Positions 24,485 through 33,448 of a stretch of DNA of 64,000 nt are shown here, piece by piece. Numbering within the stretch: position 1 is the first letter of the stretch; each line of letters opens with the position of its first letter. The stretch lies in the NCBI GenBank assembly GCA_963702705.1, contig CAVPDR010000006.1, positions 310,001 through 374,000 on the forward strand. Direction: 5' to 3'. The stretch comes from VRUE01 sp963702705 (GTDB lineage Bacteria; Actinomycetota; Thermoleophilia; Solirubrobacterales; 70-9). The notes under the pieces were generated by a model. The model had not been told where the DNA came from. It saw nothing but the letters and a program-made list of their open reading frames with translations, and did no database searches. The position numbers and the translations under genes are program-made.

Positions 24485-25759
24485 GTGACAGCCGACTCCC
24501 CCGCACAGGTCCGCACCGCCTCCTATGAGGCCGATCCGGCCGAGGTCCGGCGGGTGCTGCTGCTCTACTCGGGCGGCCTCGACACCAGCGTGATGCTGAA
24601 GTGGATCCAGGACTTCTACGAGGCCGAGGTCGTCTGCCTGACCGTCAACCTCGGTCAGCCCGGCGAGGACTACGCGGTGATCGAGGACAAGGCGAAGCGG
24701 CTTGGCGCGCTCGAGTGCCACGTCGTCGACGCCCGCGAGGAGTTCGCCGCCTCCTACGTCGCGCCGGCGATCAAGGCCAACGCCCTCTACGGCGGCGGCT
24801 ACCCGCTCTTCACCGCGCTCGGCCGGCCGCTGATCGCCAAGCTCGCGGTCGACTACGCGCGCAAGTCTGGCTGCGACACGATCGCCCACGGCTGCACCGG
24901 CAAGGGCAACGACCAGGTCCGGATCGAGGCCACCGTGGCGACGCTGGCGCCGGAGCTGAAGACGATCGCCCCGGTGCGCTCCTGGCAGATGGGGCGCGAG
25001 GAGGAGATCGCCTACGCGCGCGAGCACGGCATACCGGTCAAGGGCGGCACCGAGGTGGCGCCCTACTCGATCGATGACAATCTCTGGGGCCGCTCCTCGG
25101 AGGGGCGCTGGATCGAGGACCTCGACCACGCGCCCGAGGACGACGTCTTCCAGCTCGTCACCCGGCCCGAGCTGGCCCCGGACGAGGCCGAGACGGTCGC
25201 GGTCGAGTTCGAGGCCGGCATCCCGGTCGCGCTCAATGGCGAGCGGCTGGGCCTGGTCGAGCTGATCGAACGGGCGGCGGAGATCGGCTGCCGCCACGGC
25301 GTCGGCATCGTCGATCACATCGAGGACCGCATCGTCGGCCTCAAGGTGCGCGACATCTACGAGGCTCCGGCGGCCGCGATCCTGCTCACCGCCCACCAGG
25401 AGCTGGAGAAGCTGGTCGGCACGATCCACCAGAACCAGCTCAAGCCGAGCCTCGATCAGAAGTGGGCCTACCTCGTCTACGCCGGGCTCTGGTGGGAGCC
25501 GCTGCGCACCGACCTTGACGCCTACATGGACGCGGTCAACGCTCAGGTCACCGGCACGATCGGCCTCAAGCTCTTCAAGGGCAGCGCCCGGGTCGTCACC
25601 CGCTCTTCTCCCAACGCCGTCTACGACGCCGACCTCGCCTCCTTCGCCGAGTCGGGCGGGCTCTTCTCACAGACCGCCTCGCCGGGCTTTATCGAGCTCT
25701 GGTCGCTGCAATCGCGGATGGCGCACCGGATCCGCGAGCGCGGGGAGGAGGAGCGATGA
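24485..25759 (+). CDS. argG: Argininosuccinate synthase
   Basis: 424 residues. It condenses citrulline and aspartate with ATP. VLLLYSGGLDTSVMLKW is the PP-loop near residue 20; GCTGKGNDQVRIEAT and VAPYSIDDNLWGRS bind citrulline and aspartate. GTG start immediately after the TAA of the preceding gene. argF, argH and argR are not in the window. Confidence 0.96.
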   Translation: MTADSPAQVRTASYEADPAEVRRVLLLYSGGLDTSVMLKWIQDFYEAEVVCLTVNLGQPGEDYAVIEDKAKRLGALECHVVDAREEFAASYVAPAIKANALYGGGYPLFTALGRPLIAKLAVDYARKSGCDTIAHGCTGKGNDQVRIEATVATLAPELKTIAPVRSWQMGREEEIAYAREHGIPVKGGTEVAPYSIDDNLWGRSSEGRWIEDLDHAPEDDVFQLVTRPELAPDEAETVAVEFEAGIPVALNGERLGLVELIERAAEIGCRHGVGIVDHIEDRIVGLKVRDIYEAPAAAILLTAHQELEKLVGTIHQNQLKPSLDQKWAYLVYAGLWWEPLRTDLDAYMDAVNAQVTGTIGLKLFKGSARVVTRSSPNAVYDADLASFAESGGLFSQTASPGFIELWSLQSRMAHRIRERGEEER

Positions 25760-25911
25760 GCTACGACAGGCTCGGCAAGGCCGCGATCCGCTTTGCCTTC
25801 AAGTACGTGCGCCGCCGCTACCGTCGCCAGATTCGCATCGGGGCGGGGATCGCCGCCCTTGCATTGGCGATTGCGGCCTACGCCGCGACGCGCAACGTTC
25901 CCGAGGGCTAG
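25756..25911 (+). CDS. Small basic membrane protein, 51 residues
   Basis: ATG 25756 overlaps the argG stop (ATGA) after GGAGGAGCG. The protein has a basic N-terminal half (KYVRRRYRRQIRIG) and one membrane segment (GIAALALAIAAYAA). Function unknown; the overlap and ribosome site argue it is translated. Confidence 0.68.
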   Translation: MSYDRLGKAAIRFAFKYVRRRYRRQIRIGAGIAALALAIAAYAATRNVPEG

Positions 25912-25913
25912 CG

Positions 25914-25919
25914 TAGCCT
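25914..25919 (+). promoter_or_regulatory. Putative -10 of a leaderless transcript
   Basis: TAGCCT lies ten bases before GTG 25930, which has no ribosome site of its own. Confidence 0.4.
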
Positions 25920-25929
25920 CGGGGGCTTC

Positions 25930-26964
25930 GTGGCGCGATCGATCGCGACAAAGGCAGGCGGCCACGGCCGCCTCGCCATCCTCTCCCTTGCATTGCTGGT
26001 TTCGGCACTGCTGCTGGCCGCAACCGCCGACGGCGCCAACATCGACGGCCTGCAGGCCAAGGTCGCGACGGCGCGCAGCGAAGCCGGCTCGCTTGCCGGG
26101 AAGCTGCAGGCGGCCCAGGCCGAACTGGCGGCCGCTGAAGAAGAGGCGGCCGCGGCGAGCGCCCGCGAAGAAAAGCTCACCGACCTGCTCGCCCACGGTG
26201 AAGAACGGGCGGCGCGGCTCACCCTTGAAGTCCAGGCCACCCAGCGCCATCTCGCCGCTGCGAAAAGGCGGCTGCGCCGCGCCCGTGGCGTCCTCGCACA
26301 GCGGCTCGTCGCGATCTACGAGGGTGGCACGCCCGACACCGCCAGCGTGATCCTTGCCTCGAGCGACTTCGAAGACCTGGCGGCGAGGACCGAATACCTC
26401 GACCGGATCGAGCAGTCCGACTCCGACCTGGCGCTGCGGGTCGCGCAGGTGCGGCGCTCGGTGACCCGCGAGCTGAAGCTCGTCGCGACGCTGAAGGCGA
26501 AGGCCGACGCCTACGACGAACGGCTCGCCGCGGCCCGCTCGGAAATCGCCGCGGTGCGGCAGAACGCCGAGGTCGCAGCGGGACGGCTTGACTCGGTCAC
26601 CGCCGCCCGCTCGGCCTCGCTTGCGGCGCTGAAATCGCAGATCGGCGGTTGGATCAAGGACATCGAGGCCGCCAGGGCCGCCGAAGCCGAACGGATCAGC
26701 GAGGCCGAAGCCGAAGGCGAAGTCGAACGCTGGCTCGGCGGCCCCTACTCGATCCCCGCCTACATCGTGATGTGCGAGTCGGGTGGCAACTACGGCGCGG
26801 TCAACGCCTCCAGCGGCGCCGGCGGTGCCTACCAGATCCTTCCCTCGACCTGGGAACTCTACGGCGGCGGTGGAGCTCCCCAAAACGCCCCGAAGTCCGA
26901 ACAGGACCGCATAGCTGCGGAAATCTGGGCCGACTCCGGTTCCGGCGCCTGGGTCTGCGGCTAA
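25930..26964 (+). CDS. Secreted lytic transglycosylase with N-terminal coiled coil
   Basis: 344 residues. Signal peptide at about 1-36 (LAILSLALLVSALLLAATA), then a long two-part coiled coil (about 37-260) of the PcsB/RipA type. A short C-terminal domain has IPAYIVMCESGGNYGAVN, containing the catalytic Glu of transglycosylase-like/Rpf-type domains, and GGAYQILPSTWELYGG. It would act on peptidoglycan outside the membrane, with the coiled coil probably regulating access. GTG start. Confidence 0.87.
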   Translation: MARSIATKAGGHGRLAILSLALLVSALLLAATADGANIDGLQAKVATARSEAGSLAGKLQAAQAELAAAEEEAAAASAREEKLTDLLAHGEERAARLTLEVQATQRHLAAAKRRLRRARGVLAQRLVAIYEGGTPDTASVILASSDFEDLAARTEYLDRIEQSDSDLALRVAQVRRSVTRELKLVATLKAKADAYDERLAAARSEIAAVRQNAEVAAGRLDSVTAARSASLAALKSQIGGWIKDIEAARAAEAERISEAEAEGEVERWLGGPYSIPAYIVMCESGGNYGAVNASSGAGGAYQILPSTWELYGGGGAPQNAPKSEQDRIAAEIWADSGSGAWVCG

Positions 26965-27033
26965 AGCAGAAATACGCGCGGAAGGTGCGCGGAAGAAGGG
27001 CGAAAGCTGGTCGCTCCATCTGGCGGGATTGGC

Positions 27034-30000
27034 ATGATCGATTGCCCAATCGTGAGCAATCCGTCCGCCGTCCATCTCCACGCCCACAGCGAGTACTCGC
27101 TGCTCGATGGCGCCTGCAAGATCGACGCGATGGCGGCCCGCGCGGCGGAAATGGGCCAGCCGGCGCTGGGGCTGACCGACCACGGCGTGATGAACGGCGC
27201 CATCGACCTCTTCAAGGCCTGTAAGAAGCACGGGATCAAGCCGATCGCCGGTTTCGAGGCCTATTTCGTCGACGACGTCAAGACGCTGAAGGAGAAGCCG
27301 AAGTACGAGCGCAACCACCTCACCCTGCTGGCCGAGACCGACGCCGGTCTCGCCAACCTGGTCAAGCTCACCTCTGCCGGCTTCCTCGAGGGCTTCTCGC
27401 GCGGCAAGGCCAACGTCGACATGGAGATGCTTGCCGCCCACGCCGAGGGTGTGATCGTGCTCACCGGCTGCCTGCAGTCGCGCTTCTGCCGGCGCCTGAT
27501 CGAGGAGCGCCCCGACGACGCCCGCGCCCATCTCGACGACCTGATTCAGGCCTTCGGCCCCGAGCAGGTCTACTTCGAGGTGCAGAAGAACGGCATCGCC
27601 GAGCAGGACAAGGCCAACGAGGGAATCGTCCGCTTCGCCCGCGAGCTGGGCCGGCCGCTGGTCGGCACCGCCGACGTCCACTACCTGCGGCGCGAGGACT
27701 TCGACAATCACGCGGCGCTGCTCTGCGTGCAGACGAAGTCGACCCTGGAAGCGCCGAAGATGAGCTTCGACACCAACGAGTTCTACCTCAAGGACTCCGG
27801 GGAAATGACCGCCTCCTTCGCCGAGTGGCCGGAGGCGGTGCCGACCACACTCGAGATCGCCGAGCGCTGCAACGCCGAAGTCGAGCTGGGCAAGCTGCTG
27901 CTGCCGCGCTACCCGACCCCCGACGGTGAGGAGCCCGAGGGGATGTTGCGACGAATTGCCGAGGAAGGGCTGCGGGTGCGCTACGGCGACCCGCTGCCGG
28001 CCGAGGCGGTCGAGCGGATGGAGTTCGAGCTCGGCGTGATCGAAGAGATGGGCTTCCCCTCCTACTTCCTGATCGTCTGGGACTTCGTCCGCTACGCGAA
28101 GGACAACGGCATCGCGGTCGGCCCGGGCCGCGGCTCGGCGGCGGGCTCGATCGTCGCCTACGCGCTGACGATCACCGACATCGATCCGCTTGCCGAAGAC
28201 CTGCTCTTCGAGCGTTTCCTCAACCCCGGCCGCAAGTCGATGCCCGACATCGACATCGACTTCTCGGTCCGCGGCCGCGAGCGGATGATCCGCTACGTCG
28301 CCGACAAGTACGGCCGCGAATCGGTCGCTCAAATCATCACCTTCGGCAAGATGGCGCCGCGCGCCGCGACCCGCGATGCCGCCCGCGTGCTCGGCTTCGA
28401 CTACGGCACCGGCGACCGCCTGGCGAAGCAGATCCCGGAGCCGATCATGGGCCGCAGCCCCTCCTTCGAGGAATGCCTCAAATCGGGCCAGGAGCTGAAG
28501 AAGACCTACGACGCCGAGCCCGACGCGAAGAAAATCATCGACGTCGCCCAGGGCCTCGAGGGGATCATCCGCAACAACTCGATTCACGCCGCCGCGGTGG
28601 TGATCGCCGACCGCCCGCTGCAGGAAGTGGTGCCGCTGCAGCTGGCCGAGGACAAGACCGCCCCGGCGCCCGCCAGCGGCAGCGGCAAGGCCGAGCGCCA
28701 GTACAAGATCGTGACCCAGTACTCGATGGGCCCAATCGAGGAGATCGGGCTGCTGAAGATGGACTTCCTCGGCCTGCGCAACCTCGACGTGATCGAGGAC
28801 GCGATCGACATCATTCGTCGCTCGCGCGGCGAGGAGGTCGACATGGACGCGATCCCGATCGACGACGCCAAGACCTACGAGATGCTCGCCCGCGGCGACT
28901 CGACCGGTGTCTTCCAGTTCGAGTCGGAGGGGATGCGCGACGCGCTGCGCAAGGTCGGGCCGACCGAGTTCTCCGACCTGGTCGCGCTCGGCGCCCTTTA
29001 TCGCCCTGGCGCGATGGCCTACATCCCCGCCTACGCCAAAGGCAAGAAGGACCCCTCGACGGTGCGCTACCCGGACCCGCGCCTGCGCGCGATCACCGAG
29101 GAGACCCACGGCTGCGTCGTCTACCAGGAGCAGTTGATGGCGATCGCCCGCGAGATGGCGGGCTTCTCCGGCGCCGAGGCGGACGACCTGCGCAAGGCGA
29201 TCGGCAAGAAGAAGCGCGAGCTGATGGCGACGATGAAGGACAAATTCATGCAGGGATTGGCGGAATCGAACACCGCTCCCAACGTCGCCAGGGATCTCTG
29301 GAAGCTGAACGAAGCCGCTGCCGACTACTCCTTCAACAAGTCCCACGCCGCCTGTTACGGGCTGATCTCCTACCGCACCGCCTACCTCAAGGCCAACTAC
29401 CCGGCCGAGTACATGGCGGCGGTGATCTCCTCGGTGATGAACACCAAGGACAAGGTGCCCTTCTTCGTCAACCGCTGCGAGGAGATGGGGATCGAGGTGC
29501 TGCCGCCCGACGTCAACTCCTCCGACCACAGCTTCGTCGTCTCCGAGAACGCGATCCGCTTTGGCCTCGATGCGGTCAAGAACGTCGGCCACGCCGCGGT
29601 CGAGGCGATCCTGCGCGCCCGCGAGGACGCTCCGATCGCCTCGATCTGGGATTTCTGCGAGCGGGTCGACTCGCGCGCGGTCAACAAACGCGCGATCGAA
29701 TGCCTGGTCAAGTGCGGCGCCCTCGACTCCACGCAGGCGACGCGCAGGGGGATGCTGGAGGCGCTGCCGGCGGCACAGGCGGCCGGCCAGAAGGCCCAGG
29801 AGGACGCCCAGCTCGGCCAGGGCTCGATCTTCGACTTCGGCGACGAGGCCGATGCCGGCGCCCACGCCACCCAGGCCCATCACCGCCCGCCGATCTCGGC
29901 CGAGGAGTTCGAGCGCGCCGAGCTGCTGGCGATGGAGAAGGAGACGCTCGGGACCTACCTCTCCTCGCACCCGCTGACCGAAGTGCGGGGGGCGCTGCGG

Positions 30001-30576
30001 GCCCGGGTCGATTGCAGCCTCGCCGACCTGGCCAACAAGCAGGACGGTTCCTGGGTGACCGTCGGCGGCATCGTCACCGATTGCAAGAAGATCCGCACCA
30101 AGAGCGGCAGCCAGATGATGTTCGCCACCCTCGACGACGTCGAGGGCCAGGTCGAGCTGCTGGTCTTCAAGGCCGACCAGGCCGAGAGCGCCGGGGTGAT
30201 CGCGCCCGATGCGATCGTCGTCGTTCGTGGCCGTCTCGACCACAAGGACCGCGGCGAGACCAAGCTCGTCGTGCAGGAGGCGGAGCGCTTCGAACCCGAC
30301 GCGGCGGAGATCGCCGCCGCTCCGGCGGTCGCGGTTGCTCACACCGGCCCCTTTGAGGTTCCGGTCGATGCCGGCACGCTCTCCGACTCGCTGCTCGAGG
30401 AACTGAAGTCGGTGCTCGAGCACCACAAGGGCGATACAGAGGTGCACCTGGCGGTTCGCAACGGCAGCGGCGAGACAACCGTGCTGCAATGCGGCGAGGG
30501 CTTCCGCGTGCGTCCCTCGGGCCGGCTTCAGAGCGAGCTGGATCACGTTCTCGGCGCCGCCGCACTGGCCGCCTGA
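27034..30576 (+). CDS. dnaE: DNA polymerase III subunit alpha
   Basis: 1180 residues, DnaE1 type. The PHP domain starts with HLHAHSEYSLLDGACKI. The catalytic palm contains PDIDIDFS near residues 403-410, followed by the SFNKSHAACYGLISYRTAYL segment, tandem helix-hairpin-helix and a C-terminal OB domain (GGIVTDCKKIRTKSGSQMMF). It synthesises DNA as the replicative polymerase core. ATG 27034 is used; a GTG at 27052 is a close alternative. Confidence 0.97.
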   Translation: MIDCPIVSNPSAVHLHAHSEYSLLDGACKIDAMAARAAEMGQPALGLTDHGVMNGAIDLFKACKKHGIKPIAGFEAYFVDDVKTLKEKPKYERNHLTLLAETDAGLANLVKLTSAGFLEGFSRGKANVDMEMLAAHAEGVIVLTGCLQSRFCRRLIEERPDDARAHLDDLIQAFGPEQVYFEVQKNGIAEQDKANEGIVRFARELGRPLVGTADVHYLRREDFDNHAALLCVQTKSTLEAPKMSFDTNEFYLKDSGEMTASFAEWPEAVPTTLEIAERCNAEVELGKLLLPRYPTPDGEEPEGMLRRIAEEGLRVRYGDPLPAEAVERMEFELGVIEEMGFPSYFLIVWDFVRYAKDNGIAVGPGRGSAAGSIVAYALTITDIDPLAEDLLFERFLNPGRKSMPDIDIDFSVRGRERMIRYVADKYGRESVAQIITFGKMAPRAATRDAARVLGFDYGTGDRLAKQIPEPIMGRSPSFEECLKSGQELKKTYDAEPDAKKIIDVAQGLEGIIRNNSIHAAAVVIADRPLQEVVPLQLAEDKTAPAPASGSGKAERQYKIVTQYSMGPIEEIGLLKMDFLGLRNLDVIEDAIDIIRRSRGEEVDMDAIPIDDAKTYEMLARGDSTGVFQFESEGMRDALRKVGPTEFSDLVALGALYRPGAMAYIPAYAKGKKDPSTVRYPDPRLRAITEETHGCVVYQEQLMAIAREMAGFSGAEADDLRKAIGKKKRELMATMKDKFMQGLAESNTAPNVARDLWKLNEAAADYSFNKSHAACYGLISYRTAYLKANYPAEYMAAVISSVMNTKDKVPFFVNRCEEMGIEVLPPDVNSSDHSFVVSENAIRFGLDAVKNVGHAAVEAILRAREDAPIASIWDFCERVDSRAVNKRAIECLVKCGALDSTQATRRGMLEALPAAQAAGQKAQEDAQLGQGSIFDFGDEADAGAHATQAHHRPPISAEEFERAELLAMEKETLGTYLSSHPLTEVRGALRARVDCSLADLANKQDGSWVTVGGIVTDCKKIRTKSGSQMMFATLDDVEGQVELLVFKADQAESAGVIAPDAIVVVRGRLDHKDRGETKLVVQEAERFEPDAAEIAAAPAVAVAHTGPFEVPVDAGTLSDSLLEELKSVLEHHKGDTEVHLAVRNGSGETTVLQCGEGFRVRPSGRLQSELDHVLGAAALAA

Positions 30577-30680
30577 CCGCTGCAAACCGGCGTATTTCGG
30601 AGTCCTCGGTCGCTTGCGTGCGGAGCACGCCGCGCTCCCTGCGTCCGCCGAATTGCTTGGTTTTCGCGGTCAGGCATCCG

Positions 30681-30686
30681 TAGACT
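30681..30686 (+). promoter_or_regulatory. Putative -10 of a leaderless transcript
   Basis: TAGACT lies six bases before ATG 30693. Confidence 0.45.
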
Positions 30687-30692
30687 TCATGC

Positions 30693-31067
30693 ATGCCAGC
30701 TACGCGCCAGAAGGTCGGCGAGTGTCGCCAGTGCCGCTCCTTCTGCGACAAGATGGTCGAGCCGCGCGGCTGCGTTGAAATGCGCTGCCGCTACCTCTAC
30801 AGCTTCGTCGACATGCTCAGCGGCAGCCAGTACGTCGGTTGCATGCAGGATGTCTTTACGGCGAAGGTCGACCTCGAGGCCGTCCTGCAGCCCGGCGGTT
30901 TCGGTGGGGTGAAGATGACCGGCGAGGCGCTGCCGCACTGCCAGTTCGCGGTCGAGCGGGCTTACGAGGGCAGCGGCGAGTCCTACGACTGCGTAAACCG
31001 ACGTTTCTTCGATTGCGCTGACGAAAGCCCCGAGGGAATCAGGGCTTTCGACTTGCGCGACGTCTGA
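30693..31067 (+). CDS. Cysteine-rich protein, unknown function
   Basis: 124 residues with nine cysteines, starting KVGECRQCRSFCDKMVEPRG, followed by CVEMRCRYLY, then single Cys at YVGCMQD, LPHCQFAV, SYDCVNRRFFDC. The spacing suggests metal binding (zinc or iron-sulfur), but no known family is apparent. No signal peptide. The last 15 codons contain an inverted repeat, CGAAAGCCC (31022-31030) with GGGCTTTCG (31042-31050), which could act as a terminator overlapping the coding end. Confidence 0.75.
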   Translation: MPATRQKVGECRQCRSFCDKMVEPRGCVEMRCRYLYSFVDMLSGSQYVGCMQDVFTAKVDLEAVLQPGGFGGVKMTGEALPHCQFAVERAYEGSGESYDCVNRRFFDCADESPEGIRAFDLRDV

Positions 31068-31099
31068 TTTCAACCTTCAGAGCACGCCATGTTTACGTG

Positions 31100-31105
31100 T
31101 AGAAT
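31100..31105 (+). promoter_or_regulatory. Putative -10 of a leaderless transcript
   Basis: TAGAAT lies eight bases before the ATG at 31114. No Shine-Dalgarno sequence intervenes. Confidence 0.5.
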
Positions 31106-31113
31106 CGCGCGCC

Positions 31114-32409
31114 ATGACAGAGAATTCGGCGGTTGCAGAGACGGACGTGCCGGTGGCTGAGGCGACTGCCGGGGACGGGGACCAGGGTGCCCAGGGCCCC
31201 AAGTTCACGCTTGAGCTGAACCAGGACCAGAAGGACATCCGCGAGTGGGTCCACGGCTTCGCCGAGGGGGTCGTCCGGCCCGCCGCCGCGGAATGGGACG
31301 AGCGCGAGGAGACGCCCTGGCCGGTGATCCAGGAGGCCGCCAAGATCGGCCTCTACAGCTTCGAAGCGCTGGGCCAGTTCTGGGCCGACGAGACCGGCCT
31401 GACCCTGCCGATCGCCAATGAGGAGCTCTTCTGGGGCGACGCCGGCATCGGCATGGCGATCATGGGGACCTCTTTGGCGGTCGCTGCGATCTTCGGGCAG
31501 GGAACTCCGGAGCAGATGGGCGAGTGGATCCCGCAGTGCTTCGGCAGCGCGGACGATCCCAAGGTCGCCGCTTTCTGCGCGTCGGAGCCGGACGCGGGCT
31601 CCGACGTCTCGGCGATTCGCACCACCGCCAAGTACGACGAGGCGACCGACGAGTGGGTGATCAACGGCCAGAAGGCCTGGGCGACCAACGGCGGCATCGC
31701 CGACGTCCACGTCGTCATCGCCAGCGTCGATCGCGAGCTGCGCTCGCGCGGCCACGCCGCCTTCGTCATCCCACCCGGAACAAAGGGCTGCGAGCAGGGC
31801 GCCAAGGTCAAGAAGCACGGCCTGCGCGCCTCGCACACCGCCGACGTCCACCTCGATGACTGCCGCGTTCCCGGCTCCTGCCTGCTCGGCGGCAAAGAGA
31901 AGCTCGACGAGCGCCTCGCCCGCGTGCGCGAGGGCAAGCGCTCGAAGTCGCAGGCGGCGATGCAGACCTTCGAGGCGAGCCGCCCGACGGTCGGCGCGCA
32001 GGCGCTCGGCATCGCCCGCGCCGCCTATGAGTACGCGCTCGAGTACGCCAAAGAGCGCAAGCAGTTCGGCCGCGCGATCGTCGAGAACCAGGCGATCGCC
32101 TTCACCCTGGCTGACATGAAGCTCGAGATCGACGCCGCCCGGCTGCTCGTCTGGCGCGCCGCCTGGATGGGGCGCAACGGCCAGAAATTCGAAAACGCCG
32201 AGGGCTCGATGTCGAAGCTGAAGGCCGGCGAGGTCGCCGTCTGGGCAACCGAGCGGGCGATCCAGATCCTCGGCGGCAACGGTTACACCCGCGAGTTCCC
32301 GGTCGAGCGGATGCACCGCGACGCCAAGATCTACACGATCTTCGAGGGCACCTCAGAGATTCAGCGCCTGGTCATCTCGCGCGCGATCTCCGGTGTCCAC
32401 GTTCAGTAG
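31114..32409 (+). CDS. Acyl-CoA dehydrogenase
   Basis: 431 residues, including about 30 extra Ala/Gly/acidic N-terminal residues before the fold. FAD-dependent alpha,beta-dehydrogenation of acyl-CoA in fatty-acid or amino-acid breakdown. CASEPDAGSDVSAIRTTAK is the FAD/substrate loop, ERKQFGRAIVENQAIAF the C-domain signature, and YTIFEGTSEIQRL contains the catalytic Glu near residue 411. Chain length preference cannot be read. It stands alone as a single transcription unit. Confidence 0.93.
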   Translation: MTENSAVAETDVPVAEATAGDGDQGAQGPKFTLELNQDQKDIREWVHGFAEGVVRPAAAEWDEREETPWPVIQEAAKIGLYSFEALGQFWADETGLTLPIANEELFWGDAGIGMAIMGTSLAVAAIFGQGTPEQMGEWIPQCFGSADDPKVAAFCASEPDAGSDVSAIRTTAKYDEATDEWVINGQKAWATNGGIADVHVVIASVDRELRSRGHAAFVIPPGTKGCEQGAKVKKHGLRASHTADVHLDDCRVPGSCLLGGKEKLDERLARVREGKRSKSQAAMQTFEASRPTVGAQALGIARAAYEYALEYAKERKQFGRAIVENQAIAFTLADMKLEIDAARLLVWRAAWMGRNGQKFENAEGSMSKLKAGEVAVWATERAIQILGGNGYTREFPVERMHRDAKIYTIFEGTSEIQRLVISRAISGVHVQ

Positions 32410-32436
32410 CTGACGACAGGTTGACGGCGGGAGAGC

Positions 32437-32458
32437 GGGGGCCGCGCAAGCGGTCCCC
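32437..32458. terminator. Bidirectional hairpin between convergent genes
   Basis: A nine-pair stem (GGGGGCCGC with GCGGTCCCC, one G-U) closes a GCAA tetraloop between the acyl-CoA dehydrogenase and nfo ends. There is no T-tract. Confidence 0.55.
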
Positions 32459-32468
32459 GTCGCCTGCC

Positions 32469-33332
32469 TCAGCGCTCGCGGCGCTTGAGGCCGGTTTGGC
32501 GGAGGCGCTTGGCTGCTGTTACTTCTTTGCGGTCCGCGCCTTTCTTTGCTGGGCCAGGGGTCTCGAGGGTTGCCGGCAGACCCTCGAAACGGGGCTCGGA
32601 GAGGAAGGCGGCGAGGCCCTGTTTGCCCATCTCGCCCTTGCCCAGGTTGGCGTGGCGGTCGCGGCAGGAACCGAGCGGAGCAGCGGCATCGTTTACGTGG
32701 AGGCACTGGAGGCGGGCCAGCCCCACCTTCTTGTCGGCTTCGTCGACGACGGCGGACAGGTGCTCCTCGTCGGTGATGTCGTAGCCCTGCACGAAGAGGT
32801 GGCAGGAATCGAGGCAGAGGCCGAGGCGCTCGCCGCTGCCGGCCAGCTCGATCAGCTCGGCGGTCTGGTCGAAGTCGCGGCCGAGCAGCCCCTTGTGGCC
32901 GGCGGTCTGCTCGAGCAGGAGCGGGCAGCGGTCGCTGTCTTTGAGCGCTGCGGCGATTGTCTTGCCGGCCCGTTTCATCGACGGTCCCAGTGGCTCTTTG
33001 ACCTGGGCTCCGGGGTGGAGGACAACTCCTGCCGCCCCGATTTCGTCGCCGATCCGCAGCGCGTGGGTGAGCGAAGCCTGCGACTTATTGCGCAGCTCTT
33101 TGTCCTTGGAGGCGCAGTTGATCAGGTAGACGGCGTGGATCACCACCGCTTCGACCGGTGAATCCGCCATCGCTTCTTTGAAGGCGGCGAAGTCTTCCGG
33201 CCCGTATTTCGTCGGCCGCCACATCCGCGGGCTCTGGTTGAAGATCTGAATCGATTCGCAGCCGCGTTCGGCACCGCTCTCGATCGCCTTGTCAAGGCCG
33301 CCAGATGTGGAGACATGCGCGCCAATCAGCAT
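32469..33332 (-). CDS. nfo: Deoxyribonuclease IV (endonuclease IV)
   Basis: 287 residues. It cleaves 5' of abasic sites in base-excision repair using three zinc ions. MLIGAHVSTSGGLDKAIESG at the N-terminus, LLLEQTAGHKG, CLDSCHLFVQGYD and HVNDAAAPLGSCRDRHANLG contain the zinc ligands. A short Lys/Arg-rich tail follows. It diverges from gltX. Confidence 0.95.
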   Translation of the reverse strand: MLIGAHVSTSGGLDKAIESGAERGCESIQIFNQSPRMWRPTKYGPEDFAAFKEAMADSPVEAVVIHAVYLINCASKDKELRNKSQASLTHALRIGDEIGAAGVVLHPGAQVKEPLGPSMKRAGKTIAAALKDSDRCPLLLEQTAGHKGLLGRDFDQTAELIELAGSGERLGLCLDSCHLFVQGYDITDEEHLSAVVDEADKKVGLARLQCLHVNDAAAPLGSCRDRHANLGKGEMGKQGLAAFLSEPRFEGLPATLETPGPAKKGADRKEVTAAKRLRQTGLKRRER

Positions 33333-33436
33333 GGTTTCCGCATCCTATGGATGGGCTTTGGCTTGAGCTACCCTCCGGGTCTTAATCAAGGGTGTGCTCG
33401 ACGGGCCTGCTTCGGCGGGTCCGTTCCATGTTCATC

Positions 33437-33442
33437 TAGATT
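33437..33442 (+). promoter_or_regulatory. Putative -10 of a leaderless transcript
   Basis: TAGATT lies six bases before GTG 33449. Confidence 0.5.
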
Positions 33443-33448
33443 GCTCCC

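Noticed and set aside
25621..30585. A 1654-codon open frame antisense to argG, the transglycosylase gene and dnaE
   Set aside because: It is the mirror of strongly GC-biased third positions on the other strand; it has no recognisable domain, while the plus strand encodes dnaE and others end to end.
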